Of a stretch of 64,000 nt of DNA, positions 8,927 through 18,912 are shown piece by piece. Numbering within the stretch: position 1 is the first letter of the stretch; each line of letters opens with the position of its first letter. Where the stretch lies: contig NZ_JANYMP010000019.1 in NCBI RefSeq assembly GCF_025061645.1, positions 52,221-116,220 of the forward strand. The letters are read 5' to 3'. The stretch is from Umezawaea endophytica (lineage in GTDB: Bacteria > Actinomycetota > Actinomycetes > Mycobacteriales > Pseudonocardiaceae). The notes under the pieces were generated by a model. The model was not told the DNA's origin and ran no database searches. It saw nothing but the letters and a program-made list of their open reading frames with translations. The position numbers were made by a program, and so were the translations under genes.

Positions 8927-11900
8927 GTGACTACCTCCGTCCCCGACACATCGGGCTGGATCCGCAAACTGGCCCGCGCCTGCTGGCGGCACCGGTCGCT
9001 GGTGCTGCTGTCGCTCGTCGCCGCGGTGCTCGGCGTCGGGTTGCAGGCCGCCGGTCCGCTGCTGGTGAAGCTGGCCGTGGACGACGCGGTGATCGGCCGC
9101 ACCGAGCGGCTCGCGCTGCTGGTGGCGGTGCTGGTCGGGATGGAGCTGCTGACGTTCGGCACGGCGTTCCTGCGGCGGTACCTGGGTGGGCGGCTGGCGC
9201 TGGACGTGCAGCACGACCTGCGGCAGGGCGTGTTCGGCGCGGTGCAGCGGCTCGACGGGGCCAAGCAGGACGTGCTGCGGACCGGGCAGGTGGTGTCGCG
9301 GTCGATCACCGACCTCCAGCTCGTGCAGAGCCTCCTGTCGATGGTGCCGCTGGCCGTCGGCACGGTGGTGTTCGCGGCGGCGGCGCTGGTGGCGATGATG
9401 TGGCTGTCGCCGCTGCTCACGCTGATCGCGCTGGTGATCGTGCCCGCGGTCGGGTGGATCGCGGCCCGCAGCAGGCTGGTGCTGTTCCCGGCGACCTGGT
9501 CGGCGCAGCAGCGCGCGGCCGACCTCGCGCAGCACGTGGAGGAGACGGTCACCGGCGTGCGCGTGGTGAAGGGCTTCGGGCAGGAGGCGCGGGAGGTCAC
9601 CAGGCTGGAGGGGCAGGCGCGGTCGCTGTTCGCGGAGCGGATGCGCGCGGCCCGGCTGACCGCGCGGCCCGCGGCGACGCTGACGGCGCTGCCCGCCGTG
9701 GGGCAGGTGGCGGTGCTCGCGCTCGGCGGGTGGATGGCGTTGGACGGGCAGGTCAGCCTCGGCACGTTCCTCGCGTTCGCGACGTACGTGGCGAACCTGG
9801 TCGGGCCGACGCGGTTGATCTCCAGCCTGGTGGTGAACGCCCAGTTGGCGCGGGCCGGGGTCGAGCGGGTGTACGAGCTGATCGACTCCCAGCCGGACGT
9901 GGTGGACAAGCCCGGCGCGGTCGCCGTGCCCGCCGGGCCGGTCGGGATCTCGCTGTCGGGGGTGACGTTCGGGTACACGCGCAGCGAGCCGGTGCTGTCG
10001 GACGTGGCGCTGGAGGTGCGGCCGGGCGAGACGGTGGCGCTGGTCGGCACGGCCGGGTCGGGGAAGTCGACGGTGTCGCTGCTGCTCCCCCGGTTCTACG
10101 ACGTGCACGAGGGGTCGATCGCGGTCGGCGGGGTCGACGTGCGGGACCTGCGGCTGTCGTCGTTGCGCGGGACGGTCGGGGTGGTGTTCGAGGAGGCGTT
10201 CCTGTTCTCGGACACGCTGCGGGCGAACATCGCGTACGGGCGGCCGGACGCGACGGACGAGCAGGTCGAGGCGGCGGCTCGGGCGGCGGAGGCGCACGAG
10301 TTCGTGCTGGCCCTGCCCGCGGGCTACGACACCGTGGTCGGCGAGCGCGGGCTCACGCTGTCCGGCGGGCAGCGGCAGCGCGTGGCGCTGGCGCGGGCGC
10401 TGCTGACCGACCCGCGCGTGCTGGTGCTGGACGACGCGACGTCCGCCGTGGACACCGCGACCGAGTCGGCGATCCACCACACGCTCGCGGCCGTGACGGC
10501 GGAGCGGACGACGCTGCTGATCGCGCACCGCCGGTCGTCGCTGGCGCTGGCGGACCGGATCGCGGTGCTCGACCGGGGCCGGGTCGTCGACGTGGGCACG
10601 CGGGCCGAGTTGGACGAGCGGTGCGCGCTGTTCCGCGAACTGCTGGCCGGGCCCTCGGACGCGATCGAGCAGGTCGCCCCGCGGGCGGACGCCGCGCTGG
10701 AACCCGGTCCGGACGGCACGACGCCGTCGCTGTGGCCGTCGGTCGACCCGACGGACCTCTCGCTGCTGGCGTCGGAGAACCGGACGGTCAAGCCCGTCAC
10801 GCAGGCCGGCCGGGGCAGTTCGACCACGGCGCTGGCGGGCGGGATGCCCGCGACACCGGAGTTGTTGGCGCAGGTCGAGGCGTTGCCGCCCGCCGTGGAA
10901 CAGCCCCGGCTGGCGGGCGAGGACCCGACGGCGCCCGATCCCGGCTTCCGACTGCGGAACCTGCTGCGGCCCGCGCGGTGGGCGATGACGGCGGTGGGGC
11001 TGCTGATCGTGGTGGACGCGGGCCTGGCCATCGGGCTGCCGACGCTGGTCAGGTACGGCATCGACCACGGCGTCCTCGAAGCGTCGACCACGGCGCTGTG
11101 GATCGCGTCGGGCCTCGGGCTGCTGCTGGTGGGGCTGAACTGGTTCAGCACCGCGTTGAACACCGTCCTGACCTCGCGCGTCGGTGAGCGGCTGCTGTAC
11201 GTGCTGCGCGTCCGGAGCTACGCGCACCTCCAGCGGTTGGGGCTCGACTACTACGAGCGCGAGATGGCGGGTCGGATCATGACCCGGATGACGACGGACG
11301 TGGACGCGCTGTCCACGTTCCTCCAGACCGGGCTGACGACGGCGGTGATCAGCGTGCTGACCGTCGGCGGCATCGCCATCGCGCTCGCGCTGACCGACTG
11401 GGGGCTCGCGGTGGTCGCGCTGACCGTGCTGCCGGTGCTGGTCGTGGCGACGTACTTCTTCCAGCGGCTGTCGTCGGCCGCGTACACCGAGGCGCGCGAG
11501 CGGGTCAGCGTCGTCAACGCCGACCTCCAGGAGAACGTGTCCGGGCTGCGGGTGGCGCAGGCGTACACCCGTGAGGGCCGGTCGGCGGAGGCGTTCGCCG
11601 AGCGCAGCGACGCGTACCGGGTGTCCCGGCTGCGGGCGCAGCGGTACATCGCGACGTACTTCCCGTTCGTGTCGATGCTGTCCGGGGTGGCGCAGGCGGC
11701 GGTGCTGGCGGTCGGGGCGTACCGGGTGGCGGCCGGGACGTTGACGCCCGGTGTGCTGCTGGCGTTCCTGCTGTACCTCGGGCTGTTCTTCGCGCCGCTG
11801 ATGCAGCTATCGGGCGTGTTCGACGGGTACCAGCAGGCCAGGGTGGGTCTTCGGCGGATAGGCGACCTGCTGGCCACGCCCAGTGCCGTGCCCCCTGCCG

Positions 11901-12670
11901 CTGATCCGGTGGCGGTGGTGTCGTTGCGGGGTGAGGTCGAACTGCGGGAGGTGTCGTTCCGGTACCAGGGGGTTGAGGAGCCCGCGCTGGACCGGGTGTC
12001 GCTGCGGGTGGCGGCCGGGGAGACGGTGGCGCTGGTCGGGGCGACCGGGGCCGGGAAGTCGACGCTGGTGAAGCTGATCGCGCGGTTCTACGACGTGACG
12101 TCCGGGGCGCTGCTGGTCGACGGGGTGGACGTGCGGTCGTACGACCTGTCCGCGTTCCGGCAGCGGTTGGGGGTGGTGCCGCAGGAGGCGCACCTGTTCG
12201 GCGGGGACGTGGCGGACAACGTCCGGTACGGGCGGGTTACCGCCTCGGACGCGGAGGTGGAGCAGGCGGTCCGGGCCGTGGGGGCGTTGTCGGTCGTGGC
12301 GTCGTTGCCGTCGGGGTTCCGGCAGCAGGTCGGGGAGCGCGGGCAGGGGTTGTCGGCCGGGCAGCGGCAGCTCGTGGCGTTGGCTCGGGCGGAGTTGGTG
12401 GCGCCTGATCTGTTGCTGCTGGATGAGGCGACCGCTGCGTTGGATCCGGCTACCGAGGCCGTGGTGTTGGCGGCTAGTGATCATTTGGCTGGGAAGAGGA
12501 CGACGTTCGTGGTGGCTCATCGGTTGGCTACCGCGGCTCGGGCGGATCGGATCGTGGTGTTGGAGGGTGGGCGGATTGTGGAGGTGGGGACGCACGGTGA
12601 ACTGATGGAGGTGGGTGGTACGTATGCCCGGTTGTGGAGGTTTGGGGAGGTTGGGGGGAGGGCGGCTTGA
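8927..12670 (+). CDS. Fused heterodimer-type ABC exporter (TMD-NBD-TMD-NBD)
   Basis: A 1,247-residue protein in which two ABC half-exporters are fused. TMD1 is about residues 10-310, NBD1 has Walker A GTAGSGKST near 374 and LSGGQRQ near 477, TMD2 follows a 120-residue linker, and NBD2 has GATGAGKST near 1038 and LSAGQRQ near 1141. NBD1 is degenerate: its Q-loop reads VVFEEAFLF (Glu for Gln) and Walker B ends in LDDATSA (Asp for the catalytic Glu). NBD2 is canonical (VVPQEAHLF, LDEATAA) but has the altered LSAGQ. This is the asymmetric pattern of heterodimeric exporters with one active ATP site. GTG 8927 lies 7 bases after TAGTGT, fitting a leaderless start; in-frame GTG 8918 is the alternative. 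Confidence 0.9.
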   Translation: MTTSVPDTSGWIRKLARACWRHRSLVLLSLVAAVLGVGLQAAGPLLVKLAVDDAVIGRTERLALLVAVLVGMELLTFGTAFLRRYLGGRLALDVQHDLRQGVFGAVQRLDGAKQDVLRTGQVVSRSITDLQLVQSLLSMVPLAVGTVVFAAAALVAMMWLSPLLTLIALVIVPAVGWIAARSRLVLFPATWSAQQRAADLAQHVEETVTGVRVVKGFGQEAREVTRLEGQARSLFAERMRAARLTARPAATLTALPAVGQVAVLALGGWMALDGQVSLGTFLAFATYVANLVGPTRLISSLVVNAQLARAGVERVYELIDSQPDVVDKPGAVAVPAGPVGISLSGVTFGYTRSEPVLSDVALEVRPGETVALVGTAGSGKSTVSLLLPRFYDVHEGSIAVGGVDVRDLRLSSLRGTVGVVFEEAFLFSDTLRANIAYGRPDATDEQVEAAARAAEAHEFVLALPAGYDTVVGERGLTLSGGQRQRVALARALLTDPRVLVLDDATSAVDTATESAIHHTLAAVTAERTTLLIAHRRSSLALADRIAVLDRGRVVDVGTRAELDERCALFRELLAGPSDAIEQVAPRADAALEPGPDGTTPSLWPSVDPTDLSLLASENRTVKPVTQAGRGSSTTALAGGMPATPELLAQVEALPPAVEQPRLAGEDPTAPDPGFRLRNLLRPARWAMTAVGLLIVVDAGLAIGLPTLVRYGIDHGVLEASTTALWIASGLGLLLVGLNWFSTALNTVLTSRVGERLLYVLRVRSYAHLQRLGLDYYEREMAGRIMTRMTTDVDALSTFLQTGLTTAVISVLTVGGIAIALALTDWGLAVVALTVLPVLVVATYFFQRLSSAAYTEARERVSVVNADLQENVSGLRVAQAYTREGRSAEAFAERSDAYRVSRLRAQRYIATYFPFVSMLSGVAQAAVLAVGAYRVAAGTLTPGVLLAFLLYLGLFFAPLMQLSGVFDGYQQARVGLRRIGDLLATPSAVPPAADPVAVVSLRGEVELREVSFRYQGVEEPALDRVSLRVAAGETVALVGATGAGKSTLVKLIARFYDVTSGALLVDGVDVRSYDLSAFRQRLGVVPQEAHLFGGDVADNVRYGRVTASDAEVEQAVRAVGALSVVASLPSGFRQQVGERGQGLSAGQRQLVALARAELVAPDLLLLDEATAALDPATEAVVLAASDHLAGKRTTFVVAHRLATAARADRIVVLEGGRIVEVGTHGELMEVGGTYARLWRFGEVGGRAA

Positions 12671-12716
12671 TCCTTTGGGGGGCGGTGGGTGGGACCCCGG
12701 TGGCGCGAGTGTGTCG

Positions 12717-12773
12717 ATGCCCGTTTCCGTTTGTCAAGGCGGGAAAGATGCCCTGACAAACGGAAACGGGCAT
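12717..12773. repeat. Perfect 20-bp inverted repeat after the ABC exporter
   Basis: Arms 12717-12736 and 12754-12773 are exact reverse complements (ATGCCCGTTTCCGTTTGTCA). The 17-base loop can add a short GGC/GCC stem. It lies 46 bases after the stop codon. There is no T-run, so it is either a GC-type terminator or a small palindromic element. Confidence 0.75.
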
Positions 12774-12852
12774 GACTTGCGCTGGATACCGGGGTCGGCC
12801 TGGGGGGTGGGGTTGAAGGGCGGTGGGTGGGTGCGGGTCGTTGGGGGTCCGG

Positions 12853-13153
12853 TGGCGGCCGGGGGCCCGGTAGGTCCGGGGTCGTCGTAGGTCCGGATTG
12901 GTGTGGGTCTCGTTGCGGCCGGGGGCCCAGAGGGAAGGTCCAGTGCGCTGTGGGTCCCGTTGCGGCCGGGGGCCCCGGAAAGGTCCGGTGGGTTGTGGGC
13001 CCGGTTGCGGCCGGGGGCCCGGTAGGTCACGGAGGGCTGTGGTGCGGTTGCGGCCGGGGGCCCGAGGGAAGGTCCGGTGGGTTGTGGGTCTCGTTGCGGC
13101 CGGGGGCCCGGTAAGTCCGGGGACGTCGTGGTCCCGTTGCGGACTTGGCCCCC
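12853..13153. repeat. GC-rich interspersed tandem repeat array
   Basis: The core TTGCGGCCGGGGGCCC recurs at about 12853 (one mismatch), 12913, 12960, 13005, 13048, 13094 and, degenerate, 13137. Spacing is 43-60 bases, mostly 43-47. Intervening sequences are also related, repeating variants of GGTCCGGTGGGTTGTGGGTC. Each core contains GGCC-GGG-GGCC and can form a small hairpin. Several frames stay open only because of the extreme composition; no gene is assigned. Confidence 0.8.
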
Positions 13154-13580
13154 GCAGGTGTGGGAACCGGGTTTGGTGTGTGGTCGTCGTAGTTGTGTAG
13201 TGGTGCTCTGTCTGCCGTCTGGAGGCTTGTGCAGGTCCAGACCACGCAACTTGTGGGGCTGTCGAGTGGGTTTCCACTCCATCGGGTACACACGAAGTGG
13301 CGTCCGGTTCGTCCGGATGTGGTTCGGTCATCGTTGCCCCGGCGGTGGCCTGTGGATCGACAGGTGAGGAGGGCTCGGTTCGGGGTTGGTCCAGGTCGGC
13401 AGTGACTTCACCTCAAGGAATGCTCAAGTACCTGCAACACTGGCGGGGTCCTGATCGATCCTGTGACTGAGCACTCGTTGGCCGGTGCATCCTCCGTATG
13501 AAGTGGCTTACGCGGGGGACTAACCTGGCAGGGAGTTATGTCGACACCAAGAGCGAGATGGATAGAGGCGAGCGGCAGCC
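13154..13580. other. Intergenic region upstream of kgd
   Basis: About 430 bases with no recognised gene, presumably holding the kgd promoter. I see no convincing -35/-10 pair or operator. Composition returns to normal after the repeat array. Confidence 0.4.
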
Positions 13581-16500
13581 GTGTCCAGCAGTAGTCCTGC
13601 GTCACAGTTCGGCCCCAATGAGTGGCTTGTCGAGGAGATGTACGAGCAGTTCCTCGCCGACCCGTCGTCCGTAGACCCGGCGTGGCACGATTTCTTCGCC
13701 GACTACAAGCCGACGCAGCGGGCAGCCGGCAGCGGGGGCGTCGCGGCGTCCTCGTCCGGTACGACCACGACAACCACCACCACGCGTGCGGTCGAGAACG
13801 GGCAGGCGCAGGTGGTCAAGCCGGCTCCCGCTCCGAAGCAGGCGGCGCCTGCCGCCAAGGCGCCCGCCGCCGCTCCGAAGGCAGCGGCAGGCAAGCCCGC
13901 GCCGCAGCAGGCCGCGAAGGCCGCGCCGGTGAAGCCCGCCGAAGGCGAGGAGCAGAAGCAGCTCCGGGGCGCCTCGGCCGCCATCGCGAAGAACATGGAG
14001 CTGTCGCTCACCGTTCCGACCGCGACGAGCGTGCGGGCGGTGCCCGCGAAGCTGCTGGCCGACAACCGCATCGTCATCAACAACCACCTGAAGCGGACGC
14101 GGGGCGGGAAGGTCTCCTTCACGCACCTCATCGGCTACGCGGTCGTCCGGGCGCTCAAGGCGTACCCGAACATGAACCGGCACTACGCGTCGATCGACGC
14201 GAAGCCGTTCGTGGTGACGCCCGAGCACGTCAACTTCGGCCTGGCGATCGACCTGCCGGGCAAGGACGGCGCGCGCACCCTCGTGGTGGCCTCGATCAAG
14301 GGCTGCGAGGACATGACGTTCACGCAGTTCTGGCAGGCCTACGAGGACCTGATCCGCAAGGCCCGCACCGGCGGGCTCGGTTCCGAGGACTTCGCGGGCA
14401 CGACGATCTCGTTGACCAACCCCGGCACGATCGGCACGAACCACTCGGTTCCGCGCCTCACCGCGGGCCAGGGCACGATCGTCGGCGTCGGCGCGATGGA
14501 GTACCCGGCGCACTTCCAGGGCACCAGCGAGCAGGCCCTGACGGACATGGGCGTCAGCAAGGTCATCACGCTGACCAGCACGTACGACCACCGGATCATC
14601 CAGGGCGCCGAGTCGGGCGAGTTCCTGCGGCGCATCCACCAGCTCCTGCTGGGCGAGGACGGCTTCTACGACGACGTGTTCACGTCGCTGCGGCTGCCGT
14701 ACGAGCCGATCCGCTGGGTCGCGGACATCCCCGAGGGCTCGGTCGACAAGACCGCCCGCGTGATCGAGCTGATCGACGCGTTCCGCACCCGCGGCCACCT
14801 GATGGCGGACACGGACCCGCTGAACTACCGCCAGCGCAGCCACCAGGACCTCGACGTCCTGTCGCACGGCCTGACGCTGTGGGACCTGGAGCGCGAGTTC
14901 CCGGTCGGCGGGTTCGCGGGCAAGGAGCGGATGAAGCTCCGGGACATCCTGGGCGTGCTGCGCAACTCGTACTGCCGCACCGTCGGCGTCGAGTACATGC
15001 ACATCCTGGAGCCCGAGGAGCGCAACTGGATCCAGGAGCGCGTCGAGGTCCCGCACGAGAAGCCCCCGGCGACCGTGCAGAAGTACATCCTCAGCAAGCT
15101 GAACGCGGCCGAGGCGTTCGAGACGTTCCTCCAGACCAAGTACGTCGGCCAGAAGCGGTTCTCGCTCGAAGGCGGCGAGACGGTCATCCCGCTGCTCGAC
15201 GCGGTGCTGGACAAGGCCGCCGAGCACGAGCTGGACGAGGTCGTCATCGGCATGCCGCACCGCGGCCGCCTGAACGTGCTGGCGAACATCGTGGGCAAGC
15301 CGATCTCGCAGATCTTCCGCGAGTTCGAGGGCAACCTCGACCCCGGTCAGGCGCACGGCTCCGGCGACGTGAAGTACCACCTCGGCGCCGAGGGCAAGTA
15401 CTTCCGGATGTTCGGCGACGGCGAGACGAAGGTGTCGCTGACGGCGAACCCGTCGCACCTCGAAGCGGTCGACCCGGTGCTCGAGGGCATCGTGCGGGCG
15501 AAGCAGGACATCCTCGACAAGGGCGGCGACGGTTTCTCCGTGCTCCCGGTCGCGATGCACGGCGACGCCGCGTTCGCGGGCCAGGGCGTGGTCGCGGAGA
15601 CGCTGAACCTCGCGCTGGTGCGCGGCTACCGCACCGGCGGCACGGTCCACGTGGTGGTGAACAACCAGGTCGGCTTCACCACGGCACCGGAGAACTCGCG
15701 GTCGTCGAAGTACTCCACCGACGTGGCGAAGATGATCGGCGCTCCGGTCTTCCACGTGAACGGCGACGACCCCGAGGCGTGCTACTGGGTCGCGAAGCTG
15801 GCCGTGGACTACCGGCAGGCGTTCAACAAGGACGTCGTGATCGACATGGTCTGCTACCGGCGCCGCGGCCACAACGAGGGCGACGACCCCTCGATGACGC
15901 AGCCCGCCATGTACGACGTGATCGACACCAAGCGCTCGGTCCGCAAGACCTACACCGAGTCGCTGATCGGCCGCGGCGACATCTCCGTCGAAGAGGCGGA
16001 GAAGGCGTTGCAGGACTTCTCCAGCCAGTTGGAGCACGTCTTCAACGAGGTCCGCGAGCTGGAGAAGCACCCGGCCAAGGCCAGCCCGTCGGTCGAGTCC
16101 GAGCAGCAGGTGCCCGCGAAGCTCCCCACCGGGGTCAGCCTCGAGGTGCTGGAGAAGATCGCCGACGCGCACGTCAACCTCCCGGAGGGCTTCACGCCGC
16201 ACGCGCGCGTCAAGCCGGTGCTGGAGCGGCGCGCGAAGATGGCCCGCGAGGGCGGCATCGACTGGGCGTTCGCCGAGCTGCTCGCGTTCGGCTCGCTGAC
16301 GCTGGAGGGCCGCCTGGTCCGCCTGGCCGGTCAGGACTCGCGGCGCGGCACGTTCGTGCAGCGCCACGCGGTGCTGGTCGACCGCAAGACCGGCGCGGAG
16401 TACACGCCGTTGCAGAACCTGTCGGACGACCAGGGCAAGTTCATGGTCTACGACTCGGTGCTGTCGGAGTTCGCCGCGCTCGGCTTCGAGTACGGCTACT

Positions 16501-17282
16501 CGGTCGCGAACAGCGACGCGCTGGTGCTGTGGGAAGCGCAGTTCGGCGACTTCGTGAACGGCGCCCAGCCGGTCATCGACGAGTTCATCTCGTCGGGTGA
16601 GGCCAAGTGGGGCCAGCGTTCCGACGTCGTGCTGCTGCTGCCGCACGGCCACGAGGGCCAGGGTCCTGACCACACGTCCGGTCGCATCGAGCGGTTCCTC
16701 CAGCTCTGCGCCGAGGGTTCGATGACGATCGCCGTGCCGTCGACGCCCGCGAACTACTTCCACCTGCTGCGCCGCCACGCCCTCGACGGCGTGAACCGGC
16801 CGCTGGTGGTGTTCACGCCCAAGTCGATGCTCCGCCTGAAGGCCGCGACCAGCCCGGTCGAGGACTTCACCGAGGAGCGGTTCCAGTCGGTCATCCCGGA
16901 CCCGACGAAGCCGGACCCGTCGAAGGTCATCAAGGTCGTGCTGTGCAGCGGCAAGATCTACTACGAGCTCGCCGCCGAGCAGGAGAAGCGCACGGCCAAG
17001 GACACCGCGGTGATCCGGGTCGAGCAGCTCTACCCGGTGCCCGCCCGCAAGCTGACCGAGGCGTTGGAGCAGTACCCGAACGCCACCGAGGTCCGCTGGA
17101 CGCAGGAGGAGCCCGCGAACCAGGGCGCATGGCCGTTCTACGGCCTCGCGCTCCCGGAGCTGCTGCCGGAGCGCTTCCGCGTCGTCCGCGTGTCCCGCCG
17201 CCCGATGGCCGCCCCGTCGGCCGGGTCGAGCAAGGTGCACGAGGTCGAGCAGCGCGAGATCATCACGAAGGCGTTCGACTAG
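13581..17282 (+). CDS. kgd: Multifunctional 2-oxoglutarate dehydrogenase E1/E2 (2-oxoglutarate decarboxylase)
   Basis: A 1,233-residue actinobacterial Kgd/OdhA-type TCA-cycle enzyme. Residues 1-45 hold the N-terminal helix ([17 protein letters not shown]). About 45-115 is an Ala/Pro/Lys-rich linker. About 115-355 is an E2-like acyltransferase domain containing [16 protein letters not shown]. The rest is a thiamine-diphosphate E1 with [11 protein letters not shown] and NNQVGFTT. There is no lipoyl domain; lipoate is supplied in trans in this family. Length matches mycobacterial Kgd (about 1,230). The GTG start follows a purine-rich GAGGCGAGCGGCAG leader. In relatives, activity is restrained by the FHA protein GarA/OdhI, not found here. 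Confidence 0.96.
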   Translation: MSSSSPASQFGPNEWLVEEMYEQFLADPSSVDPAWHDFFADYKPTQRAAGSGGVAASSSGTTTTTTTTRAVENGQAQVVKPAPAPKQAAPAAKAPAAAPKAAAGKPAPQQAAKAAPVKPAEGEEQKQLRGASAAIAKNMELSLTVPTATSVRAVPAKLLADNRIVINNHLKRTRGGKVSFTHLIGYAVVRALKAYPNMNRHYASIDAKPFVVTPEHVNFGLAIDLPGKDGARTLVVASIKGCEDMTFTQFWQAYEDLIRKARTGGLGSEDFAGTTISLTNPGTIGTNHSVPRLTAGQGTIVGVGAMEYPAHFQGTSEQALTDMGVSKVITLTSTYDHRIIQGAESGEFLRRIHQLLLGEDGFYDDVFTSLRLPYEPIRWVADIPEGSVDKTARVIELIDAFRTRGHLMADTDPLNYRQRSHQDLDVLSHGLTLWDLEREFPVGGFAGKERMKLRDILGVLRNSYCRTVGVEYMHILEPEERNWIQERVEVPHEKPPATVQKYILSKLNAAEAFETFLQTKYVGQKRFSLEGGETVIPLLDAVLDKAAEHELDEVVIGMPHRGRLNVLANIVGKPISQIFREFEGNLDPGQAHGSGDVKYHLGAEGKYFRMFGDGETKVSLTANPSHLEAVDPVLEGIVRAKQDILDKGGDGFSVLPVAMHGDAAFAGQGVVAETLNLALVRGYRTGGTVHVVVNNQVGFTTAPENSRSSKYSTDVAKMIGAPVFHVNGDDPEACYWVAKLAVDYRQAFNKDVVIDMVCYRRRGHNEGDDPSMTQPAMYDVIDTKRSVRKTYTESLIGRGDISVEEAEKALQDFSSQLEHVFNEVRELEKHPAKASPSVESEQQVPAKLPTGVSLEVLEKIADAHVNLPEGFTPHARVKPVLERRAKMAREGGIDWAFAELLAFGSLTLEGRLVRLAGQDSRRGTFVQRHAVLVDRKTGAEYTPLQNLSDDQGKFMVYDSVLSEFAALGFEYGYSVANSDALVLWEAQFGDFVNGAQPVIDEFISSGEAKWGQRSDVVLLLPHGHEGQGPDHTSGRIERFLQLCAEGSMTIAVPSTPANYFHLLRRHALDGVNRPLVVFTPKSMLRLKAATSPVEDFTEERFQSVIPDPTKPDPSKVIKVVLCSGKIYYELAAEQEKRTAKDTAVIRVEQLYPVPARKLTEALEQYPNATEVRWTQEEPANQGAWPFYGLALPELLPERFRVVRVSRRPMAAPSAGSSKVHEVEQREIITKAFD

Positions 17283-17295
17283 GACCTGATCCACA

Positions 17296-17336
17296 CCGAG
17301 CCGCCGGAACCGAGCACGTGGGTTCCGGCGGCTCGG
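17296..17336. terminator. Strong hairpin between kgd and the DUF6104 gene
   Basis: A 16-bp perfect inverted repeat (CCGAGCCGCCGGAACC / complement) with a 9-base loop lies 13 bases after the kgd stop and 18 bases before the next ATG. It could attenuate readthrough from kgd into the small gene. Confidence 0.65.
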
Positions 17337-17354
17337 CCGTTCACGGAGGACCCG

Positions 17355-17531
17355 ATGTACTTCACCGATCGCGGCATCGAAGAGCTGGAAACCCGTCGGG
17401 GCGAGGAGGAGGTCAGCTTCGCCTGGCTGGCCGACCGCCTCCGCGCGTTCGTCGACCTGAACCCCGACTTCGAGGTCCCGGTCGAACGCCTGGCGACGTT
17501 CCTGGCGCGCGACGACGAGGACGACGAGTGA
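17355..17531 (+). CDS. DUF6104 family small protein
   Basis: A 58-residue acidic protein (MYFTDRGIEELETRR...). The pattern with VDLNPDFEVPVERLATFL is the one I know from DUF6104 proteins encoded beside the 2-oxoglutarate dehydrogenase gene in streptomycetes. GGAGG lies 7 bases before the ATG. Function is unknown; conserved position after kgd suggests a link to that complex, but this is inference. It ends in a poly-acidic DDEDDE tail. Confidence 0.85.
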   Translation: MYFTDRGIEELETRRGEEEVSFAWLADRLRAFVDLNPDFEVPVERLATFLARDDEDDE

Positions 17532-17562
17532 CGGGCGGGGGCCTGCTCGGGCCCCCTCCGCA

Positions 17563-18555
17563 CTACCAGGCGTACGCCTCCGGAGCGGGCTTGGAGCCGT
17601 TCGGGCCGGGGGCCGGGAAGAGTTCGTCGAGCTTGGTGAGGACTTCCGCGTCGAGCTTCAGCTCCGCGGCCCTGAGCGAGCCGTCCAACTGCTCGGTGGT
17701 GCGCGGGCCGATGATCGGGGCGGTCACGCCCTCCTGGTGCAGGAGCCATGCGAGGCCAACGTTGGCCGGGTCCTCGCCGAGGTCGGCGCACAGCTTCTCG
17801 TAGGACTCGATGGCGTCCTGGTGCTTGGCGAGGCCTTCCTTGGCGCGGCCGGAGTTGCTGCGGGCGCCGCCGCCCTCGCGCTGCTTGCGCAGGGCGCCGC
17901 CGAGCAGGCCGCCGTTGAGCGGGGACCACGGGATGACGCCGAGGCCGTAGTGCTTGGCCGCGGGCAGCACCTCCAGCTCCACCCAGCGGTTCAGCAGGTT
18001 GTAGATGGACTGCTCGCTGACCAGGCCGAGGAAGTGCCTGGCGCGCGCGGCTTCCTGGGCCTGGGCGAGGTGCCAGCCCGCGAAGTTCGACGACCCGAAG
18101 TACAGCACCTTGCCCTGCTGGCGCAGGACGGAGAACGCCTCCCAGATCTCGTCCCACGGCGTCGCGCGGTCGACGTGGTGCATCTGGTAGAGGTCGATGT
18201 AGTCGGTCTGCATGCGGCGCAGCGAGTCGTCGCACGCGCGGCGGATGTTCAACGCCGACAACAGGTTGCCGTTCGGCCAGTCGCTCATGCTCCCGTAGAG
18301 CTTGGTGGCGATCACGGTCTTCTCGCGGCGGAGGCCACCGGTGGCGAACCACCGGCCGATGATGTTCTCGGTGACGCCCTCCCCCGTCTTCCAGCCGTAG
18401 ACGTTGGCGGTGTCGAAGAAGTTGATGCCGTGCTCGTGGGCGCGGTCCATGATCGTGAAGCTGTCGGGTTCGGTCGTCTCCGGCCCGAAGTTCATCGTGC
18501 CGAGGCACAGGCGGGACACGGAGAGACCGGATCGACCGAGGTTCGTGTACTCCAT
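17563..18555 (-). CDS. Aldo/keto reductase
   Basis: A 330-residue cytosolic NADPH-dependent oxidoreductase. MEYTNLGRSGLSVSRLCLG, FFDTANVYG (catalytic Asp and Tyr), the Lys in ATKLYG and the downstream HHVDRATPWDE match the AKR family related to voltage-gated potassium channel beta subunits and YghZ. The ATG at 18555 was chosen because family homology begins exactly there; an in-frame extension to 18729 crosses non-coding DNA. Substrate unknown. It lies downstream of the possible micro-ORF at 18859-18806 on the same strand, so it may be served by that promoter. Confidence 0.93.
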   Translation of the reverse strand: MEYTNLGRSGLSVSRLCLGTMNFGPETTEPDSFTIMDRAHEHGINFFDTANVYGWKTGEGVTENIIGRWFATGGLRREKTVIATKLYGSMSDWPNGNLLSALNIRRACDDSLRRMQTDYIDLYQMHHVDRATPWDEIWEAFSVLRQQGKVLYFGSSNFAGWHLAQAQEAARARHFLGLVSEQSIYNLLNRWVELEVLPAAKHYGLGVIPWSPLNGGLLGGALRKQREGGGARSNSGRAKEGLAKHQDAIESYEKLCADLGEDPANVGLAWLLHQEGVTAPIIGPRTTEQLDGSLRAAELKLDAEVLTKLDELFPAPGPNGSKPAPEAYAW

Positions 18556-18805
18556 GCCCCCAGCTAACCCCGTGCGGCACGATGCTGCCACGTGGAGCAA
18601 CTCCAGGAAGTGGCCCGGACGATCAGCGGGCCAATTCTCGGGTACACCGCATTCCTCGACCAAGAATAACGGCCGAACTGGACGAAATCGGAAAAACCCA
18701 CGCGGGACGGAATCGGCCGAACGGACCACGTGAACTACGACCGTTCACCACGAGAGGAGGCCGACCCAGGCGGCCGAGCCCCCAGGCCGACCCCTTGACC
18801 TGCAC
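18556..18805. other. Leader-like region between the micro-ORF and the aldo/keto reductase
   Basis: This 250-base stretch has lower GC than its surroundings in part and no recognised gene. A direct repeat AGGCCGACCC occurs twice near 18759-18793 next to GGCCG-containing palindromes. It may be a 5' leader of the reductase transcript. Confidence 0.3.
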
Positions 18806-18859
18806 CTACTTCTTGCTGGGCTTCTTCACTCGAAATTCCGCTGTCGCGAGATGACGCAT
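18806..18859 (-). CDS. Possible 17-residue peptide
   Basis: The frame encodes MRHLATAEFRVKKPSKK. It has GGAGGG 6 bases before the ATG and lies about 50 bases downstream of a near-consensus promoter. The peptide is strongly basic at its C terminus and has no Cys or Trp. It could be a leader peptide controlling the downstream aldo/keto reductase, a stand-alone micro-protein, or a chance frame. I recognise no family. It is divergent from the nucleotidyltransferase-P450-MFS cassette. Confidence 0.35.
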   Translation of the reverse strand: MRHLATAEFRVKKPSKK

Positions 18860-18912
18860 GATTACCCTCCAATTCCGCAGCAAAAAAACCCTTACCGAGA
18901 GGACGAGGCGGA

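Noticed and set aside
7937-11227. Long minus-strand frame opposite the ABC exporter
   Set aside because: It is a GC-bias shadow: composition is dominated by Arg, Gly, His and Pro, and it lies opposite a gene with full family motifs.
12853-13153. CRISPR array
   Set aside because: The repeated core is only 16 bp, the spacing is uneven, the spacers are themselves related, and no cas genes are present.
12528-13331. Coding frames through the repeat array
   Set aside because: Frames stay open in several phases only because of extreme GC content; encoded peptides are simple Pro/Arg/Gly repeats.
13602-17294. 1,230-codon minus-strand frame opposite kgd
   Set aside because: Same shadow effect; no domain or ribosome site, and exactly antisense to kgd.
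18806-18859. Biarylitide-type precursor (MRYYH-like) assignment for the micro-ORF
   Set aside because: The peptide begins MRHLA and lacks the Tyr/Trp/His pattern crosslinked by those P450s; it is also divergent from the P450 gene.
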